In this document: piece by piece, positions 60,311 through 64,000 of the stretch | Position numbering within the stretch: position 1 is the first letter of the stretch | Layout of the letters: every line of letters starts with the position of its first letter | Source: Pannonibacter indicus | GTDB taxonomy: Bacteria; Pseudomonadota; Alphaproteobacteria; Rhizobiales; Stappiaceae | NCBI RefSeq assembly: GCF_001418225.1 | Contig: NZ_LIPT01000003.1 | Location: 124,001-188,000 of the forward strand | Direction: 5' to 3' | DNA length: 64,000 nt | Made by a program: the position numbers and the translations under genes | Notes under the pieces: model-generated | Database searches by the model: none | Seen by the model: only the letters and a program-made list of their open reading frames with translations | What the model was told of the DNA's origin: nothing

Positions 60311-61137
60311 CCTGCCAGTACGCTGTAGATCATCCTGGCTCCGGTGAAGGCAAGAAATGCGGCGAAGACAAGCCTCAGCTTGGCTGGCGGCAGGGTGTGC
60401 GCCAGCTTCGCGCCCACGGGGGCCATGAGAAGCGAGCCAGGGATGATCAGAATAAAGCCAAGCAGATTGATATAGCCGAGTGAAAACGGCGGCAAGTCCG
60501 GATTGCCATAGCCGAAGTAGATGGAACTGAGTGTGCCCGGTACGGCGATGATGAGGCCGATGGCAGCCGCCGTGCCGACGGCCTTGCGGATCGGATAGGA
60601 GAAGAGTGTCAGAACCGGCACACCCAGCGTGCCGCCGCCAATGCCCATCATCACCGAAACCCCGCCGATGATCGCACCCAGCATCTCGCGGATGGGCGTG
60701 CCGGGCAGCTTGTCTGCAATGCCGCTGCCCTCCTTGCGCAGCACCATATTGGCCGAAACCAGCAGCGCCACCGTACCGAAGACGAGCGACAGCGCGCCGC
60801 CGCTGAGATTGCCGGCCAGCGTTGCGCCAGCGATCACACCGGCCGAAATCGGCAGCCACCAGCGCTTCAGCAGGTCCATGTCAACGCTGCCGCGCAGCCA
60901 GTGCGCCCGTGCCGAGGAGTAGCCCGTGGCAACGATGGTGGCGAGCGAGGTGCCCACCGCCAGATGCATCACGACTTCCTGCTCCACGCCCACCAGCGGG
61001 AAGACATAGTAGAGCACCGGCACGATGACGATGCCGCCGCCGACACCCAGCAAGCCTGCCGCAATGCCGGCGATGGCGCCGGTGGCCAGCAGGGCGGCGG
61101 CCAGGGACGCCAGTTCCATGATATTCGCGTTGTCCAT
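60307..61137 (-). CDS. TauE/SafE-family sulfite/organosulfonate exporter-like permease
   Basis: A 276-residue membrane protein with about eight helices and the duplicated TauE/SafE pattern: AAGLLGVGGGIVIVPVLYYV in the first half and VSVMMGIGGGTLGVPVLTLF in the second. The family exports sulfite, sulfonates or other small anions. First gene of an operon with azlC and azlD. The gap upstream contains a TGTATACA palindrome (61213-61220) in an AT-rich patch that may be its promoter/operator. Confidence 0.9.
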   Translation of the reverse strand: MDNANIMELASLAAALLATGAIAGIAAGLLGVGGGIVIVPVLYYVFPLVGVEQEVVMHLAVGTSLATIVATGYSSARAHWLRGSVDMDLLKRWWLPISAGVIAGATLAGNLSGGALSLVFGTVALLVSANMVLRKEGSGIADKLPGTPIREMLGAIIGGVSVMMGIGGGTLGVPVLTLFSYPIRKAVGTAAAIGLIIAVPGTLSSIYFGYGNPDLPPFSLGYINLLGFILIIPGSLLMAPVGAKLAHTLPPAKLRLVFAAFLAFTGARMIYSVLAG

Positions 61138-61308
61138 GAGTGTTCTGTCCGATTGAAAAAGCGTGCCTGGCCGCGTCCGCATTGCCGGCAATTTTCTCTG
61201 ATGGAAGTTTAATGTATACAATATTGAGGCGCCGTCACCCTTTTTTCCATGGCCTCGAAATGTGGCTGGGAATGTCCGGCGCGATCTCCCCGGACTACTG
61301 AAAATCGC

Positions 61309-61592
61309 GCGTGCCAGAGGGTCTCCGGTCAAATGACCGGATTTCAATCCGCAGCCAGCAGAGCTGTGATGGAGAAGCAGAATGCTGTCACCCTGGAGAT
61401 TGCGCGCGATGTGCAGCAGGTTTTGGCCAGTACAGCCGAAGTCTCCGCCAGCATCACCGGCTTCCGCCGGGTGGCGGAAGCGGCAGAGGGGCTGCAGCGC
61501 GGGTTCTGGTGTTGGCGGGCGGTTCTGCCCGCGATGCGGAGATGCTGAGGATGGAAGTGGCCCGCTTCACCGTGCGGGTGCGGGCGGGTTGA
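61309..61592 (+). pseudogene. C-terminal remnant of a methyl-accepting chemotaxis protein
   Basis: AVMEKQNAVTLEIARDVQQV, then LASTAEVSASITGFRRVAEA, is the C-terminal methylation/bundle segment of chemoreceptors. The conserved end VLVLAGGSARDAEMLRMEVA continues in the next frame. A single-base loss near 61500, in the codon after GLQR, explains the shift. No receptor body, start codon or ribosome site precedes it. It is therefore a decayed fragment of about 90 codons. Confidence 0.75.
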
Positions 61593-61684
61593 GGCTGACG
61601 GACAGCAGGATACGCCGCAAGGGCCGCCGGCCGCCGCAGAAGCCTTTGTGGTCTCTGCGTGCAGCCGGACGCTGTCCCGGCCGC

Positions 61685-62143
61685 TCAGGCGTTCAGCAGG
61701 AAGTCATGCCGCCGGGAGGGCTGGGTAACCACCGCCAGCAGAGTTTCCAGTTCGCGGGTGTGAAGATGGAGCAGGGCCAGCGTGTCAACGGCTTGGCTGA
61801 GTTCCTGCAGCACTTCGGAGGCAAGCTGAAGACAGCAGTCAGGGGCGGTGACGGTTGTTCCGGCGAAGGCTCTTTCCGGAATATAGCCCTCGCTCAGAAC
61901 GCGCAGGTCCTTGTGCCGGCTGTCCCTGGAAATACGGCCGAACGTATCTTCAACGTCTTCCGTTTCACCTTCGAGGGTCTGGAAGAATTTCCCGCCTGCA
62001 AAGAGCAAGCATCCTGTGAGCCCAAGCCTTGCGTTTTTTCTGAGGCATTGTTGCCCGATCGCACGAATGCTTTCGCATACATCGGGGCCGAGTGCCTGAG
62101 GCTTGGCGTCACTCATGTAGGAGATGTGATAAAGCTGCGGCAT
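61685..62143 (-). CDS. BLUF-domain blue-light sensor protein (1)
   Basis: A 152-residue single-domain FAD photoreceptor. Key BLUF residues are Tyr9 (HISYMS), Asn37 (RKNARLGLTG) and Gln55 (FFQTLEG), with the N-to-Q spacing of 18 seen in AppA. At the beta5 site where AppA has FAGWHM this protein reads FAGTTV, lacking both Trp and Met. The C-terminal helices (about 100-152) would be the output or dimer part. A paralogue lies 217 bp upstream on the same strand. Confidence 0.9.
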   Translation of the reverse strand: MPQLYHISYMSDAKPQALGPDVCESIRAIGQQCLRKNARLGLTGCLLFAGGKFFQTLEGETEDVEDTFGRISRDSRHKDLRVLSEGYIPERAFAGTTVTAPDCCLQLASEVLQELSQAVDTLALLHLHTRELETLLAVVTQPSRRHDFLLNA

Positions 62144-62359
62144 ACTATCCCCTCCGCTCAATCGCGAGCGAAATTTACGCAAGGGAAATTCAGCCTGAGT
62201 TAACTGTGGAACTAAAAATTAAATTTTCGCGAAAGATGTATTTCGGAATAATACAGCCTATATACAGCTAAGGCTAGAAGCCGCTGGAAAGCGTGGAGTT
62301 CTGCCGGAAGCGGTCCCGGGCGGGGCCCCGCCTCCGGAGAAACGGGAGCGCCTCCTGAG

Positions 62360-62812
62360 CTAGCCGGCCAGCAGCGCGTCCTGTTTGCGGCTCGTCTGGG
62401 TGATGACGGACAGCAGCGTGCGGATTTCCCGGATGTGCAGCTGATGCTGGGGGAAATCCAGCACGGCACTGATTTCCGTAAGCGCCTCAGCCGTCAGGGC
62501 CTCATCACCGCCGCAGTTGACGGCCATCTCGGGGAAGTCGCGTACCTCGATGGGGCCTTCGCTCAGAACCCGCACATCGGTGTGCCGGGTGTCGCGCGAG
62601 ATCCGGCCAAACGTGTCTTCCACGTCTTCCCGATTGCCTTCGATCACCTGCAGGAAATGCTGCCCGGTGAATATGATGCAGCCTGTCAGTCCCGAAGCGG
62701 CATTGGCCTTGAGCGCTGCTGCCGTGATGGCCTCGAAGCCCTGTTCAGGAGTGGGCTGAAGGGCAGACAGCTTTGCAACGCTCAGATAGCAGATGTGATA
62801 GAGCCCCGGCAT
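62360..62812 (-). CDS. BLUF-domain blue-light sensor protein (2)
   Basis: A 150-residue paralogue of the neighbouring protein with the same register: Tyr9 (HICYLS), Asn37 (KANAASGLTG), Gln55 (HFLQVIEG), and shared EDVEDTFGRISRD. The beta5 site reads FPEMAV, again without the conserved Trp/Met pair in place. No output domain is fused, so signalling must go through a partner protein. The 217 bp between the two genes is AT-rich near 62215-62270 and probably holds the promoter of BLUF 1. Confidence 0.9.
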   Translation of the reverse strand: MPGLYHICYLSVAKLSALQPTPEQGFEAITAAALKANAASGLTGCIIFTGQHFLQVIEGNREDVEDTFGRISRDTRHTDVRVLSEGPIEVRDFPEMAVNCGGDEALTAEALTEISAVLDFPQHQLHIREIRTLLSVITQTSRKQDALLAG

Positions 62813-62915
62813 GGAAAACTCCGTGTTCCCGTGAATATCAGGAGCTTACACGCAGGTCTCTCTTCTTCGATTAAGCTTTCATATAAAATTTAAGGAATTT
62901 TCTTTGCGGAAGATT

Positions 62916-63602
62916 TCAGAATTCGCGTGCTTCGCCGGTCCAGCGGAAGAAGCGTCCCGTTCGTGTAATATCAAAATTCTCGATGAGGCCAACAATGCCG
63001 CTGGCCACTTCTTCCGCCGTCAGGTCAGCCTCGCCGCCGCCCATATCCGTACGCACCCAACCCGGATCGATCAGGCCGACGGCGATGTTCTCGGGCTCCA
63101 GATCGGTGGCAAGGCATTGCATCACCTTGTTCACCGCTGCCTTGGACGCCCGGTAGGCAACCCGGTCGGACTTGGCGTAGCCCATCCAGGACATCTGGCT
63201 GGAGATGGTCAGGATCCGCGGCTGGGCCGCCTTGCGCAGGCGCGGCAGAAAAGCCTGCGCCACGGCGAGAGGGGCGAGGGTATTGATCTCCAGCGTGCGC
63301 AGGAAACCGTCAAAATCCATGTGGAGGGAGCTTTGATCCTGCCCGTCCGGCCCGATGATCCCGGCGTTGTTGAGCAGAACGTCAATCGCCTCCGGGCTGG
63401 AGGCGGCCGATGCGGCAAGGGCGTCCCGGTCGGCCACATCAAACAGTTGGGGGCGGAACAGAGGCCCGAGTTCTGCGGCAAGCCGGTCGGCATCCTCTTC
63501 CCGCCGCATGCTGCCGAGCACCGTCCAGCCGCGCGCGAGGGCAACCCGTGCAACAGCCAGGCCGATCCCTCTGTTGGCACCTGTGATGAGCATGACCGGC
63601 AT
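62916..63602 (-). CDS. SDR-family oxidoreductase
   Basis: A 228-residue short-chain dehydrogenase: MPVMLITGANRGIGLAVARV, VLLNNAGIIG, catalytic Ser in ISSQMSWM and YxxxK in AYRASKAAVN. The Arg after GSM (GSMRREED) favours NADPH. It resembles the C-factor/sniffer-like carbonyl reductases. ATG 63602 has AGGAG 11 bases upstream; ATG 63593 is an alternative. Role unknown. Confidence 0.9.
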   Translation of the reverse strand: MPVMLITGANRGIGLAVARVALARGWTVLGSMRREEDADRLAAELGPLFRPQLFDVADRDALAASAASSPEAIDVLLNNAGIIGPDGQDQSSLHMDFDGFLRTLEINTLAPLAVAQAFLPRLRKAAQPRILTISSQMSWMGYAKSDRVAYRASKAAVNKVMQCLATDLEPENIAVGLIDPGWVRTDMGGGEADLTAEEVASGIVGLIENFDITRTGRFFRWTGEAREF

Positions 63603-63738
63603 GGGCAAAATGTCTCCTGCACGTGAAAGAAAACGCCGCCGGAAATGACCGGCGGCGATCCGTTGCATGTCAACCTAGGGCGGCCCAGGCCAACCGGCAA
63701 CGGCACAGATCAAATCTGGCGCAGTTGCCGTCCCCCGC

Positions 63739-64000
63739 TCAGAGCGTGATGCGGTAGCGGGCGAAGCCGTCGGCGCCGTCGCCTGCCGGTTCGATCTTCA
63801 CGCCCTTGACGGAAGCCGCATGGGCCTTGCCGCCGGGGCCGGTGTCGAACAGGACCGTGGTGCCGGGCATGGGCTTGAAGGTCCAGTTGGCATCAGCGCT
63901 CGGGCTGATCGTGCCCTTTTCAACGATATAGCGCACCAGCGCGTCGCGGTTGGTATCCGGACCGGCAAAGATGACAACGCTCTCATTGATGCCGGGGAAG
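63739..64000 (-). CDS. Unknown protein, C-terminal part (runs off right edge)
   Basis: The minus-strand frame is open to the window edge and ends at 63739. The visible 86 residues include GINESVVIFAGPDTNRDALV, RYIVEKGTISPSADANWTFK and VKIEPAGDGADGFARYRITL. No family is recognised. The pattern of short beta strands with Gly/Pro turns suggests a small beta-rich domain. The start and upstream context lie outside the window. Confidence 0.6.
   Translation of the reverse strand, partial: FPGINESVVIFAGPDTNRDALVRYIVEKGTISPSADANWTFKPMPGTTVLFDTGPGGKAHAASVKGVKIEPAGDGADGFARYRITL

Noticed and set aside
1-64000. tRNA, rRNA, CRISPR or prophage features
   Set aside because: Scanning the gaps by eye showed no cloverleaf-like units, no spaced direct repeats and no phage or integrase genes.

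Overview
The window is high-GC, gene-dense chromosomal DNA of a metabolically versatile alphaproteobacterium, most likely of the order Hyphomicrobiales (Rhizobiales). The pointers are a RirA-type iron regulator with the Cys91/Cys99/Cys105 pattern, a HemP protein, choXWV and betIAB choline genes, a cysG-DUF2849-cysI-cysH-DUF934 sulfate assimilation cluster and TRAP transporters. A Stappia/Pannonibacter-like genus is a guess only. I see no rRNA, tRNA, CRISPR array, prophage or complete insertion sequence.

Layout. 1-341: start of a PLP-dependent decarboxylase leaving the window on the left. 588-5931: a heme uptake locus of Has/Fec architecture (ECF sigma factor, FecR anti-sigma, STN-containing TonB receptor) with two near-identical ECF-type promoters, followed by a both-ends-truncated membrane fusion protein, so the hemophore export half looks deleted. 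6179-9656: single-domain globin, anmK, a GntR regulator and an orphan TRAP binding protein. 9737-11114: MAPEG protein and a GntR regulator. 11256-16793: tryptophan catabolism (kynU, kynA, and kynB further on), interrupted by an opposed GGDEF-EAL gene and a 0.7 kb AT-rich gap. 16864-21473: complete Liv-type ABC transporter directly behind kynB. 21577-25613: DUF486 protein, hemP, rirA, a LacI regulator and an HI0933-family flavoprotein. 25828-32948: divergent choline-to-betaine genes (betI-betA-betB) and the choline importer choX-choW-choV; choW carries a 78 bp in-frame insertion resembling IS-end debris.

33054-45834: an RpiR regulator divergent from N-formylglutamate amidohydrolase homologue, TRAP transporter QMP, glutamine synthetase-like ligase, aldehyde dehydrogenase and iron-type alcohol dehydrogenase, then NUDIX, a second aldehyde dehydrogenase and an SDR. 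This set looks like a gamma-glutamylation route for an amine or amino alcohol and is my best candidate for an undescribed pathway. 46013-50941: siroheme and sulfite/APS reduction. 51125-57541 (minus strand): a Pat-type CoA ligase-like/GNAT fusion, a tandem universal stress protein with an FNR/FixK-like box, a TPP-dependent enzyme and a small unknown protein. 57691-61137: APH-like/P-loop kinase fusion, azlD, azlC and a TauE/SafE exporter. 61309-64000: decayed chemoreceptor end, two tandem BLUF blue-light proteins, an SDR and a partial unknown gene.

Iron and heme form a recurring theme (receptor locus, globin, hemP, rirA). The other themes are nitrogen and carbon scavenging (tryptophan, choline, amines, branched-chain-type substrates), each pairing an importer with its catabolic enzymes and a local regulator. 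Intergenic gaps hold palindromic GC-rich repeats, including one facing pair of G-quadruplex motifs.
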